Virus record (IMG/VR): IMGVR_UViG_3300037847_001887
Span: 1 to 20,489 of that record
Source of the DNA: a virus
Direction: 5' to 3' (one strand)
Length of the DNA: 20,489 nucleotides
Made by a program: the position numbers and the translations under genes. Of this stretch, positions 7,918 to 15,005 are shown piece by piece. Position 1 is the first letter of the stretch, and the number at the start of each line of letters is the position of its first letter. The notes under the pieces are model-generated. The model did not search any database. It was given only the letters and a program-made list of their open reading frames with translations, and was not told where the DNA came from.

Positions 7918-8180
7918 TGACTTGGGATTATTATAATGATAAAGAAATAAAAAAGAGTAGCACATTTAGTATGCTTATGAGAGTTAGCGTTCTTCTAGAA
8001 AGAAACGGGGAAGATGTTCAATCAAATGAAATCGGTATTTCTGAAAGAGAATTGCATGGAATAGTCGAAGATATTCTACAACAGGCTAAAGGCACAAGAT
8101 ATTCTACCGAAGTAGAAGATGATGAAGGAGAAGAAACTCTTATCGAAGTGACTATTGAAGATGTTATGGAGAATAGGTGA
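7917..8180 (+). CDS. Small protein with N-terminal MTWDYY motif
   Basis: 87 residues; ATG overlaps the previous stop by one base. Starts MTWDYYNDKEIKK, nearly the same as the protein at 8186. The body is RVSVLLERNGEDVQ...ERELHGIVEDILQQAKG, followed by an acidic tail VEDDEGEETLIEVTIEDVMENR. The helical body aligns loosely with the next protein, so the two may be tandem paralogues. Function unknown. Confidence 0.75.
   Translation: MTWDYYNDKEIKKSSTFSMLMRVSVLLERNGEDVQSNEIGISERELHGIVEDILQQAKGTRYSTEVEDDEGEETLIEVTIEDVMENR
8176..8180 (+). promoter_or_regulatory. Ribosome binding site deciding ATG 8186
   Basis: GGTGA with 5 bases to ATG 8186. An in-frame GTG at 8177 falls inside this site, so the longer reading with three extra residues is not used. 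The site overlaps the stop codon of the upstream gene, a sign of coupled translation. Confidence 0.75.
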
Positions 8181-8185
8181 GTGAA

Positions 8186-8389
8186 ATGACTTGGGATTAT
8201 TACGATATTAAAAAGGAAGAAGAAGAGTATTTTACTTCTACTAATAGAATTCGAGATTTTGGCGTAATTAGAACAAAGGTGTATAATTCCATCGTTGATA
8301 TTTCTAAAGAATTTGATTTAGATAAACAAGAAACTCTTTCTGTTGTAAAGAGAGTTCTAGCACATATGGAAGGAAGAGATAGTCTTTGA
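8186..8389 (+). CDS. Small protein with N-terminal MTWDYY motif (paralogue of the preceding gene)
   Basis: 67 residues from ATG 8186. Starts MTWDYYDIKKEEEEYF, then a helical body ending LSVVKRVLAHMEGRDSL that parallels ELHGIVEDILQQAKG of the preceding protein. It lacks that protein's acidic tail. The first 17 bases of the two genes are identical. Unknown function; the conserved start suggests a shared binding partner. Confidence 0.75.
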   Translation: MTWDYYDIKKEEEEYFTSTNRIRDFGVIRTKVYNSIVDISKEFDLDKQETLSVVKRVLAHMEGRDSL

Positions 8390-8402
8390 CAATTATAAAA
8401 TA

Positions 8403-8407
8403 GGTGA
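8403..8407 (+). promoter_or_regulatory. Ribosome binding site deciding ATG 8413
   Basis: GGTGA with 5 bases to ATG 8413. An in-frame GTG at 8404 lies within the site and is rejected as the start. Confidence 0.7.
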
Positions 8408-8412
8408 GTAAA

Positions 8413-8787
8413 ATGCCGGAAAGAATGACAAAAGAAGAAGCAAAAATACAACGAGCAATCGAAGCCGCTAGAATAGCAAAGCAAACACTACTAGAAGAAA
8501 CAAGGGATAGAATGCCTTTGGAAGTAGAGGAAGATTTAGTTAAAGTCAAAAGACCAAAGGCTGAAAATGTTACTATTAAAATTCCTAATCAAGATAAGGA
8601 AGGCTACGGTCTTGCAGGTGTAGAAGAAGAATATAAAGTCAAGAAATCTGATTCTAGATATATGATGTCACCACTTGCTGACATGGATATAGATGAGTTA
8701 AGAAATTTAGTCGAAAGAAATTTAGTTAATTTATCTAAACTAGAATTGCTTGAAATTATAGAAAACTATCAGATTGGCGAATTGTGA
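8413..8787 (+). CDS. Small helical protein with a possible scaffold-like motif
   Basis: 124 residues from ATG 8413. The basic/acidic N-terminal helix MPERMTKEEAKIQRAIEAAR is followed by a beta-like middle (KAENVTIKIPNQDKEGYGLAG) and a helical C-terminus. The segment SPLADMDIDELRNLVE (about residues 85-100) lines up with SMDDVANMSFDEMAKII of the protein at 7678 and SMDEVANMSWADLNRIA of the scaffold, though with more changes. Function unknown. The stop is 6 bases before the ligase start. Confidence 0.75.
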   Translation: MPERMTKEEAKIQRAIEAARIAKQTLLEETRDRMPLEVEEDLVKVKRPKAENVTIKIPNQDKEGYGLAGVEEEYKVKKSDSRYMMSPLADMDIDELRNLVERNLVNLSKLELLEIIENYQIGEL

Positions 8788-8793
8788 TGCCCT

Positions 8794-11277
8794 ATGCCTA
8801 AAACCGGCCTTCTATTTGAGAAGGATAAATCAATTTCGAGTGAAATTCTTTCTCTATTTGAAAAATCAAGAGTAGCATATCTTTCTGCAAAGAGTGACCC
8901 AAAGAACTACGGTTCTCGATGGAGAAAGATTGTAGAAGATATTAGAGATTCTTATGATGATTTGGACTACTTAGGTGGACAACTAAAATCCTATATTACT
9001 GATGATATTATTTCTGATAAAGAAGTCCTTAATCCAGAAAGCCGTATTGCTAGTAAGTTATATGAAGGCATAAAACAAATGCGTTTTGAGTCGGATGATG
9101 TTCAAGACCCATTTGCTAAAAAATTCAAAGGAGATGTTTTAGAAGCATTGATGGAAGATAGTGGAGTAATGGTAAAGTTTATTCATTACGCTATTAGGTC
9201 TGATAATGAAGTTTTACCGGATGAACTTTATGCAATTAAAGATATAGAGCCGGATGATTTAACCGTTGGTCTAAAAGGAATGGATTTAGACCCCAAAGAT
9301 ATTCCCCTCTATATTACAGAACATTATGGTGATGGTAAAGATTCTAAGAAGATAGAAGGTAAAGTTAAGAATGGATTATCCATGCTTAAATTATTTTATA
9401 CTTCTAAAAATTCAGAAGAAGACTGGAACAAGTTATTAGGAGTCGAGTTAAAGAAGTCCGAAGAAGAAAAAGCGGCAATAGATTTCATCGTTCCAAACAA
9501 GCCAATGTATAGAATATTTGAATTAGAGGACATAGAAGACCTACAAGGCTTCACTGGAGAATATGTCATACAAGAAAAATATGATGGCATGAGAATACAA
9601 ATACATAAGATAGACAATAATGTTAAAATTTATTCGTATAATGAAAAAGATATTACAGATAAATGTAAGGCTCAAGTAGAAATAATGAAAGCAAAACATT
9701 TTGGAGACTGTATTCTTGATGCAGAATTAATTTTATTTGATGGGGATGAAGCACTACATAGAGCAGATACTATTGCACATGTATTCAAAAATAAATATAA
9801 AGATGCTCAATTAAGAGTTCATGTTTTTGATATTATGAGACATGATGATAGGGATATGACTCAAGAACCACTTAGGGATAGAATAGACATTTTGTTTACA
9901 AATTATTCTATGCACAGTGATGAAAAATTAGCGTTCCCTTCTAAAAAGGATACTAGAATTGCTGATAACATGAAAGACATGAAAGAATATAGTGAAGCAA
10001 TTATGGAAATGCCAACTGCGGAAGGTGTTGTAATTAAAGATATAGAATCTACATATTTCATCGGCACTAAGAAAAACCCAAAGTGGATTAAATGGAAGAA
10101 GTTTGTTGACTTGGATTTAATAGTTCTAAATAAAAAGAAAACCAAATCAAATATGTATTCCTATACATTAGGTGCGGGACCCGTTGATGAAGGTGAAGAA
10201 ATAAATGGTAGAAAATACATGAATGTTGGTAAAGCAAATAATACCAAATTAAATGTAGATATTGGAGAAATCTTGCGAGTTAAAGTAGATGAGGTAAAGG
10301 GTTCAGAAGATAAATTTACTATTTACAACGCAGTTGCTATAGAAATACCGGAAGTAGAGCATCCCGAAAAAATAGTAACTTTAGAAATGTTATCCAAAGA
10401 AACAAAACCTTCACTTAAATTTAAAACAAAGGCGTTAGAAAAAGGTATTCTAGTTACAGACCATATTCACGGAGAAGCGATTCTAAAATCTATGGATGGA
10501 TTTACATTATATGAATTCGAGAGAAATAATTTAATGTCAAAACATGCTATGTTAAATTTAGATTCTTGGAAATCAGATGCAGAAAATATAATGAAAACTA
10601 AACAAAGTGAACTTACAGTAGCAGTGTTTCAAAAGTTACAAGATGGTGCATTGAGCATGAAAGAGTTGCATAATTTTTTGGTAAAAGACTATGGCAGATT
10701 ATATGATACTGTTTTAGAAAGCAAGATGGATAAAATAAAAGATTGGTTTAGTGCTAGAGATGGTATTAGTTTTGATTCAAAAACGAACAAGTTTTTCGCT
10801 GACGAGGATAAGATAATGATGAAAGCAGAATATAAAACGCCATCAGAATATAGAAGTGGCGGCTTTAAAATCTATTCTAGAAAAGATGATGATTTAAATT
10901 TAGCAATCAAATTAAAAGACACTACAATTTCTTGGACTATTGATATTAATAGTGATGATGATATATTCAATCTATTTGGTAAGGCTGGTAAGTTCCCTGC
11001 TCAAGTTTCTACAACTCCTGCTATAGATGGAAAAATAATAGATGAAGGGGAAATAGAATTAGGTGTTCAAAAACAAGGCTACCACGAATACTTTTTGAAA
11101 GGTAATAAGTTTGAAACTAAATTACATGTTAGAGTAGTCCCTGTAGATGGAAATGAAATGTGGTTGGCTTGGACTGGTTACAAACAAACTCCAGCAGATA
11201 AAGAAGGGGATGAAGGTCTTTGGGATATAAATAAAGATAAGTATTCTAAATTAGTAATAAATCCGGAAAAAGAATAA
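8794..11277 (+). CDS. ATP-dependent DNA ligase with long N- and C-terminal extensions
   Basis: 827 residues; seals nicks in duplex DNA through a lysyl-AMP intermediate. Nucleotidyltransferase motifs in order: EKYDGMR (261-267, Lys262 the AMP-carrying lysine), DAEL (309-312), VHVFDIM (342-348), AEGVVIKD (409-416) and WIKWKK (431-436), then an OB-fold-like stretch to about 525. All core residues are present, so it should be active. Residues 1-230 are helical and do not show a recognised DNA-binding domain. Residues 530-827 are extra: a possible winged helix (about 605-670) and a beta-rich end (690-795) loosely resembling the LigD 3'-phosphoesterase domain but without its histidines. A ligase gene inside a head operon, between portal and protease, is unusual. 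ATG 8794 follows GTGAT at 8784-8788. Confidence 0.9.
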   Translation: MPKTGLLFEKDKSISSEILSLFEKSRVAYLSAKSDPKNYGSRWRKIVEDIRDSYDDLDYLGGQLKSYITDDIISDKEVLNPESRIASKLYEGIKQMRFESDDVQDPFAKKFKGDVLEALMEDSGVMVKFIHYAIRSDNEVLPDELYAIKDIEPDDLTVGLKGMDLDPKDIPLYITEHYGDGKDSKKIEGKVKNGLSMLKLFYTSKNSEEDWNKLLGVELKKSEEEKAAIDFIVPNKPMYRIFELEDIEDLQGFTGEYVIQEKYDGMRIQIHKIDNNVKIYSYNEKDITDKCKAQVEIMKAKHFGDCILDAELILFDGDEALHRADTIAHVFKNKYKDAQLRVHVFDIMRHDDRDMTQEPLRDRIDILFTNYSMHSDEKLAFPSKKDTRIADNMKDMKEYSEAIMEMPTAEGVVIKDIESTYFIGTKKNPKWIKWKKFVDLDLIVLNKKKTKSNMYSYTLGAGPVDEGEEINGRKYMNVGKANNTKLNVDIGEILRVKVDEVKGSEDKFTIYNAVAIEIPEVEHPEKIVTLEMLSKETKPSLKFKTKALEKGILVTDHIHGEAILKSMDGFTLYEFERNNLMSKHAMLNLDSWKSDAENIMKTKQSELTVAVFQKLQDGALSMKELHNFLVKDYGRLYDTVLESKMDKIKDWFSARDGISFDSKTNKFFADEDKIMMKAEYKTPSEYRSGGFKIYSRKDDDLNLAIKLKDTTISWTIDINSDDDIFNLFGKAGKFPAQVSTTPAIDGKIIDEGEIELGVQKQGYHEYFLKGNKFETKLHVRVVPVDGNEMWLAWTGYKQTPADKEGDEGLWDINKDKYSKLVINPEKE

Positions 11278-11280
11278 AGT

Positions 11281-11289
11281 CTTAAATAC
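11281..11289 (+). promoter_or_regulatory. Possible archaeal TATA box upstream of the protease-capsid genes
   Basis: CTTAAATAC in one of the largest gaps of the window (11278-11318), preceded by an A-rich stretch (AATAAAG) that could act as a BRE. A start site about 25 bases downstream would fall near 11308, giving a very short leader at the ribosome site GAGGAGGT (11303-11310). The high-output capsid genes follow. Judged by eye only; AT-rich sequence makes chance matches common. Confidence 0.35.
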
Positions 11290-11318
11290 CAAATGTAAGA
11301 AAGAGGAGGTTGAGGAAA

Positions 11319-12512
11319 ATGGAAAGTGCTGTTATAGCAAAAAGCGAAATGGACTTCCACATACTCAAAAGCCAAAGCGATTTAATGATTGGAGGATATG
11401 CAAGCATAGAAATCGTGGATAAGCAAAATGATTTAATCACACTAAAAGCGTTGGAGGATGCAGTAAACAAATTTATGTCAAGAGACAGATATAGAAATGT
11501 TATGACAAACCACTCAAATGTGCAAGTAGGAGAAGTAGTAAAATCTTACAGAGATAAAAATGGAAAACTATGGAAAACAGAAGTAGATGATGTTGGGTTT
11601 TTTGTAGTAATAAAATTAAGAGATGACATAGAAAAAGCAAAAGAAATTGGAAGAGGAATTCGCAAAGGAACATTGAGGTCGTTTAGCATAGGAGGACAAG
11701 CGTTACAGAAAGTAAAAAAACAACATGATGAACTAGGAGAATATAGTGAAATCAGTAAGTTGGAGTTACACGAAGTTACAATATGCGAAAAAGGAATCAA
11801 TCCCGAAGCGAAGTTTGATATTTTGAAACAAGAAAAAGGTGAAAAAATGAGCGAAAAATTAGAGAAAGCACTTGAAGAACTTGACACTCTATTAGAGGAA
11901 GTCAATACTTTGAGAAAAGAAGACGAAGAAATGATGAAGCCAGAAGAAGAAAAAATGTACGGTGGAAACATGGATAAAGAAGACGAAGAAATGATGGATA
12001 TGAAAGAGACTATGGGTGGCGAATACATGGATGGAGAAGCAAAAGCGTATGTACCAACTGTAGATGGTGCTGGTGTAGAAATCGGTGATGTAGCAGACCG
12101 CATTGTAATTGACAATGGAAAGCCACGACACCAACCACAAACTGTAGTTAAGTCCTTTAACAACAGTGAAATCTCCTCACTAAATCTTTCTCCAGATAAC
12201 ATAGAGAAAGCATATGCAGAATTTAGGTCAGAACAACTAGAAAAGATTGCATACGACAATCTAGCAAAATCTTTTGAAGCAAGATTCGCAAAAGAAGTCT
12301 CTGAAAGAGAAGATATTATTTCAAAGCAAAACTATGATGCAAAGAGCGAAGTCTCCGCAATCAAGGAAGAACTTGCAGAACTAAGAAAATCATTTACAAC
12401 AGAAAAAGAAACTATTCTCAAAGCACAGCAACCAAAATCAGTTGCACTACCATCCATGGATGAAGTAGCAAATATGTCTTGGGCAGACTTAAACAGGATT
12501 GCTGGAAATTGA
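11319..12512 (+). CDS. Prohead maturation protease with C-terminal scaffold domain
   Basis: 397 residues. ATG 11319 lies 8 bases after GAGGAGGT; an in-frame TTG at 11310 is too close to that site. Residues 1-170 are an HK97/XkdF-type prohead serine protease: GGYASIEIVDKQNDLI (25-40), the catalytic-type histidine in VMTNHSNVQVGEV (His65), the serine in LRSFSIGG (Ser123) and LHEVTIC (150-156). Residues 177-397 are scaffold-like: coiled coil LEKALEELDTLLEEVNTLRK, an acidic Met-rich stretch with a repeated KEDEEMM, then long helices and a short C-terminal motif SMDEVANMSWADL. The protease would digest the scaffold and free the interior for DNA. It lies 13 bases before the major capsid gene, the standard order in tailed viruses. 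Confidence 0.88.
   Translation: MESAVIAKSEMDFHILKSQSDLMIGGYASIEIVDKQNDLITLKALEDAVNKFMSRDRYRNVMTNHSNVQVGEVVKSYRDKNGKLWKTEVDDVGFFVVIKLRDDIEKAKEIGRGIRKGTLRSFSIGGQALQKVKKQHDELGEYSEISKLELHEVTICEKGINPEAKFDILKQEKGEKMSEKLEKALEELDTLLEEVNTLRKEDEEMMKPEEEKMYGGNMDKEDEEMMDMKETMGGEYMDGEAKAYVPTVDGAGVEIGDVADRIVIDNGKPRHQPQTVVKSFNNSEISSLNLSPDNIEKAYAEFRSEQLEKIAYDNLAKSFEARFAKEVSEREDIISKQNYDAKSEVSAIKEELAELRKSFTTEKETILKAQQPKSVALPSMDEVANMSWADLNRIAGN
11838..11849 (+). promoter_or_regulatory. Internal ribosome binding site and in-frame ATG for free scaffold
   Basis: GGTGA at 11838-11842, then AAAA, then ATG at 11847, in frame with the protease-scaffold gene. This is the same arrangement that starts the genes at 1392 and 15006 (GGTGA plus 4 bases). 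Confidence 0.65.
11847..12512 (+). CDS. Nested scaffold protein (internal in-frame start)
   Basis: 221 residues, starting MSEKLEKALEELD exactly where the protease domain ends and the coiled coil begins. Supported by the ribosome site GGTGA 4 bases upstream. Phage lambda uses the same design: scaffold Nu3 is made from an internal start inside the protease gene C, so many free scaffold copies accompany few protease-scaffold fusions. Contains QLEKIAYDN and the C-terminal SMDEVANMS, both found again in the 79-residue protein at 7678. Not proven that the internal start is used. Confidence 0.62.
   Translation: MSEKLEKALEELDTLLEEVNTLRKEDEEMMKPEEEKMYGGNMDKEDEEMMDMKETMGGEYMDGEAKAYVPTVDGAGVEIGDVADRIVIDNGKPRHQPQTVVKSFNNSEISSLNLSPDNIEKAYAEFRSEQLEKIAYDNLAKSFEARFAKEVSEREDIISKQNYDAKSEVSAIKEELAELRKSFTTEKETILKAQQPKSVALPSMDEVANMSWADLNRIAGN
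11916..11996 (+). repeat. Direct repeat in the scaffold linker
   Basis: A perfect 21-base repeat at 11916-11936 and 11976-11996, exactly 60 bases apart, encoding KEDEEMM twice. The codons between encode the acidic Met-rich linker KPEEEKMYGGNMD. In frame, so copy loss or gain would keep the protein readable. Confidence 0.85.
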
Positions 12513-12525
12513 GGGGGAATAAAAA

Positions 12526-13869
12526 ATGGCAGGATACATTAACACAATTAGAGACTTAGAAGCAGAAACATACGGAATTGGTGGCGCATTTGGCGGCAAC
12601 GACATTCTAAAACAGGCAGGTGTAACACAAGGTTTGCACACTGCTCACGATATTGCAGATACAGCAGCATCCGGTGTAACCGGAATTAGCACTACAACTG
12701 GACTATACAATGTTCTTTACGGACAAAAAGTTTGGTCTATGTTAAACAGAGAAGTAAACGCACTATCTATGATTTCAAAGAGACCTTATACATCTTCCGG
12801 ATGGAGAGTTCTAAAGAGCAGACCTTTCGGTGGCTCTGGAAATACACTTGCAGAAGGACTACAAAGAGACGGAAGCGGTGGCGGAATTGGTGCAGATGAC
12901 GCACAATTTGATGAAATTGGTGGAGTAGCGGAAAACGCTGGACTATCAACTGCGGCTGATGGACTTGGTAGTATGGCTCCAACATATGCTCAACTATTTA
13001 TGAGTCCTAAAACTGTTGCACATCAATTCGATTTCAGCGAATTGGCTATGGAAATGGCAGCAATCGATGACGGAATTGGTGACATTAGAGCGCAATTGAG
13101 AGAAGATATGGGAATTGCTCACGCAGAAGCACAAAACATGATGCTTCTAACACCACTAGAAAACTATGGTGAAGCAAGCGCACTATCTAACATTGAGAGA
13201 AACTATACTTCTCTTAACAAAATCATTACAAGTCGTGCAGAACTTTTGGCTATTGACGGTGGAGTTATTGCTACTGATACTACAAGCGCATCAAACAACT
13301 TGGGTAAGATTTACGGAGACGAAAGATTCAGTGCGGCTTCTTTCCTAGATGCAGAAGTAGACTTTGGAAGCGGATACGCTAGTGGCGATGTTCGTTCTCT
13401 AACTCTAACACTATTGAACAACATGATTAGAAACCTAAGAATTGCTGGCGGTTCACCAAAAGTTATTCTAACAGGATATGACACTATTCAAGCAATCGCA
13501 GATTTGCTACAAAGCCAAGAAAGATTCATGGATAGAAAGGAAATTGTTCCAACTGTAAACGGTGTCCGTGGAGTAAAGGGAGCAGAAGTCGGATTTAGAG
13601 TAGCAACTTACTACGATATCCCACTAATTCCTTGTAAAGATATGGCTACTACTGGTGGAGCAAGTACAAAACTAAGTGATTTGCTTTTCCTTGACACAGA
13701 CCATCTATGGCTAGCAGTTATGAAACCAACACAATATTTCGAGGACGGTATTACTAATGGTAACCCATTCGGTGTTGGCAGACTAGGAAATCAAGCACTT
13801 TACCGAACAATTGGAGAAATGGGCTGTTCATTCTTTAAGGGTCAAGGAAAGATTACCAACATTCAGTGA
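12526..13869 (+). CDS. Major capsid protein, HK97 fold
   Basis: 447 residues; builds the icosahedral shell. ATG follows GAGGGGG with 8 bases between. Gly/Ser/Ala-rich N-terminus (about 1-60) is followed by YGQKVWSMLNREVNALSMISKRPYTSSGWRVL, an entry typical of HK97-type capsids in marine archaeal and bacterial viruses, a flexible loop region (about 105-150) and a helix-rich centre (SELAMEMAAIDDGIGDIRAQLREDM). The later segment RIAGGSPKVILTGYDTIQAIADLL (about 305-328) is typical of the capsid A-domain, and the end is QALYRTIGEMGCSFFKGQGKITNIQ. It has no attached scaffold domain, consistent with the separate scaffold upstream. The codon choice looks more uniform than in neighbouring genes (many GCA, CTA, GGA), as expected for a highly made protein. 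Assignment rests on sequence character plus position after the protease. Confidence 0.85.
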   Translation: MAGYINTIRDLEAETYGIGGAFGGNDILKQAGVTQGLHTAHDIADTAASGVTGISTTTGLYNVLYGQKVWSMLNREVNALSMISKRPYTSSGWRVLKSRPFGGSGNTLAEGLQRDGSGGGIGADDAQFDEIGGVAENAGLSTAADGLGSMAPTYAQLFMSPKTVAHQFDFSELAMEMAAIDDGIGDIRAQLREDMGIAHAEAQNMMLLTPLENYGEASALSNIERNYTSLNKIITSRAELLAIDGGVIATDTTSASNNLGKIYGDERFSAASFLDAEVDFGSGYASGDVRSLTLTLLNNMIRNLRIAGGSPKVILTGYDTIQAIADLLQSQERFMDRKEIVPTVNGVRGVKGAEVGFRVATYYDIPLIPCKDMATTGGASTKLSDLLFLDTDHLWLAVMKPTQYFEDGITNGNPFGVGRLGNQALYRTIGEMGCSFFKGQGKITNIQ

Positions 13870-13879
13870 GGTGTTTTGA

Positions 13880-14236
13880 TTGGCACATACTGTAACATTG
13901 TTGGCTGACCATAAAGGACAGACTAGACCTAGGGTTTCTGGTGACGAGTATTTTGTAGATGCAGTTATTGATATCACTAGCCACACTGCGGCTGGTGAGT
14001 CAATTTCTGCCTCTTCTCTAGGACTTTCTACAATTAATTGCGTAATAATTACAGGACAAGAAAAGGGTATTGGTAACTCCGGATTTTTGGCTACAGTGGA
14101 ATTATCTACTGCTGGAGCATATGAATCTTCGAGTGCTTTCCAAATAGTCGCTACTGACTTTGATGGAACTAATGCTTCTGCTTCAAATTCTGATGACATT
14201 GGCGCAGTTAGAGTAAGAGTTTACGGAAACCTTTGA
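13880..14236 (+). CDS. Small beta-rich virion protein, possibly capsid decoration
   Basis: 118 residues from TTG 13880, with GAGGTG at 13868-13873. Sequence VTLLADHKGQTRPRVSGDEYFVDAVIDI...GESISASSLGLSTINCVIITG follows a pattern common in small proteins encoded just after major capsid genes of tailed viruses (a beta-sandwich with a GES(L/I)(T/S)ASxLGLSTI segment). No catalytic motif, signal peptide or membrane segment. Decoration of the capsid surface is likely from position and composition, not proven. Confidence 0.7.
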   Translation: MAHTVTLLADHKGQTRPRVSGDEYFVDAVIDITSHTAAGESISASSLGLSTINCVIITGQEKGIGNSGFLATVELSTAGAYESSSAFQIVATDFDGTNASASNSDDIGAVRVRVYGNL

Positions 14237-14246
14237 GGTGAAATAG

Positions 14247-14612
14247 TTGGCTAAGATTATTCTTAGTGAATCTTCTGTAGTGGGAAGGTTGAGAATTGGG
14301 CGAGAAGAAATTACAAGAAATGTTTCTTGTGAAATATCTGCTCTAAAAGGTCTGCTGAAAATGCAAGACCCCAACCTTCTCATTACATTTGAAGAATCAG
14401 ATAGAGAAGAACTAGAAAATCTAAGTGAAAAAATATTGGTAATGGCTACTTCAATTTTAGACTTAGAAGAAGTTCCAACTGGAAAAGCGGTTGCTGAAAC
14501 CCTTTTACCTAAACCTAAGATAGTTGCTAAAGCAAAGAAAACTGCTAAGAAAGCGGCTAAAAAGGTAAAAGAAACTGTTGTCCCAACCGATACAGAAGAA
14601 GTCGCTGAATAA
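14247..14612 (+). CDS. Small protein with histone-like Lys/Ala tail
   Basis: 121 residues from TTG 14247, with GAGGTGA at 14234-14240. The N-terminal part (1-80) is a mixed domain of unknown family. The C-terminal part has a Lys/Ala-rich tail (residues 89-109, AKKTAKKAAKK core) resembling histone H1-type or bacterial nucleoid tails, then an acidic end. The tail could contact packaged DNA or the capsid lining. Sits between two small virion-like genes. Confidence 0.7.
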   Translation: MAKIILSESSVVGRLRIGREEITRNVSCEISALKGLLKMQDPNLLITFEESDREELENLSEKILVMATSILDLEEVPTGKAVAETLLPKPKIVAKAKKTAKKAAKKVKETVVPTDTEEVAE

Positions 14613-14664
14613 GCGATATATTCAAGTATCATAGGAATAACCCGTTTATAGGAGAGACAGAGAA

Positions 14665-14997
14665 ATGGATGCTTGTAGGTCTAGTGGAGTATTGACTAGT
14701 AGTAAGGTTATAGCGGCTCATCCGTGTAGATTGAAGAGTATTCACTTTGCTGGATTTGCCGCAGGTGGGGATAGTGTATTAGTACAGGTTTACGATTCTA
14801 AAGATTCTACCTTAACAGGAAATACAGAATTGGCTAGAATTATTATGGACGAACATAATCAATCAGCAGTAAATATAGAATATGACATGCATGGAGTTTT
14901 AGCAAGAGAAGGGCTTTATTTGAAAGTGACCGCTACTGCGGCTGGTGGAAGTCTTAATGCCGAAACAAGACAGGCAATTTCTGTGGAATTTAATTAG
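14665..14997 (+). CDS. Small beta-rich virion-like protein
   Basis: 110 residues. ATG follows GGAG at 14651-14654. Starts with a Ser-rich strand, then CRLKSIHFAGFAAGGDSVLVQVYDS and EGLYLKVTATAAGG...ISVEFN, the alternating pattern of a single beta-sandwich often found in small structural proteins of marine tailed viruses. Two cysteines at residues 4 and 21. It follows a 52-base gap, the longest in the window, which may mark a fresh transcript, but no convincing promoter was seen. Role inferred from fold character and position. Confidence 0.65.
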   Translation: MDACRSSGVLTSSKVIAAHPCRLKSIHFAGFAAGGDSVLVQVYDSKDSTLTGNTELARIIMDEHNQSAVNIEYDMHGVLAREGLYLKVTATAAGGSLNAETRQAISVEFN

Positions 14998-15005
14998 GTG
15001 ATAAA

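Noticed and set aside
8386-8402. TTGACAATTATAAAATAG as a bacterial-type promoter or TATA box
   Set aside because: The -35 and -10-like parts abut with no spacer, and as a TATA box it would start transcription inside the next gene.
11546-12259. Long minus-strand open frame (237 codons) opposite the protease-scaffold gene
   Set aside because: Serine/phenylalanine-rich shadow of an acidic coiled coil; no ribosome site and conflicts with a well-supported plus-strand gene.
13166-13348. Short plus-strand frame inside the major capsid gene
   Set aside because: Out-of-frame Leu/Thr-rich translation without a start signal.
14183-14632. Minus-strand frame with apparent hydrophobic segments
   Set aside because: Shadow of the Lys/Ala-tailed gene and its neighbour; hydrophobicity arises from the complement of Lys/Glu codons.
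14613-14664. GATATATTC or TTTATA in the longest gap as a promoter
   Set aside because: TTTATA is too close to the ATG; GATATATTC has plausible spacing but no BRE-like flank and AT-rich chance matches are frequent.
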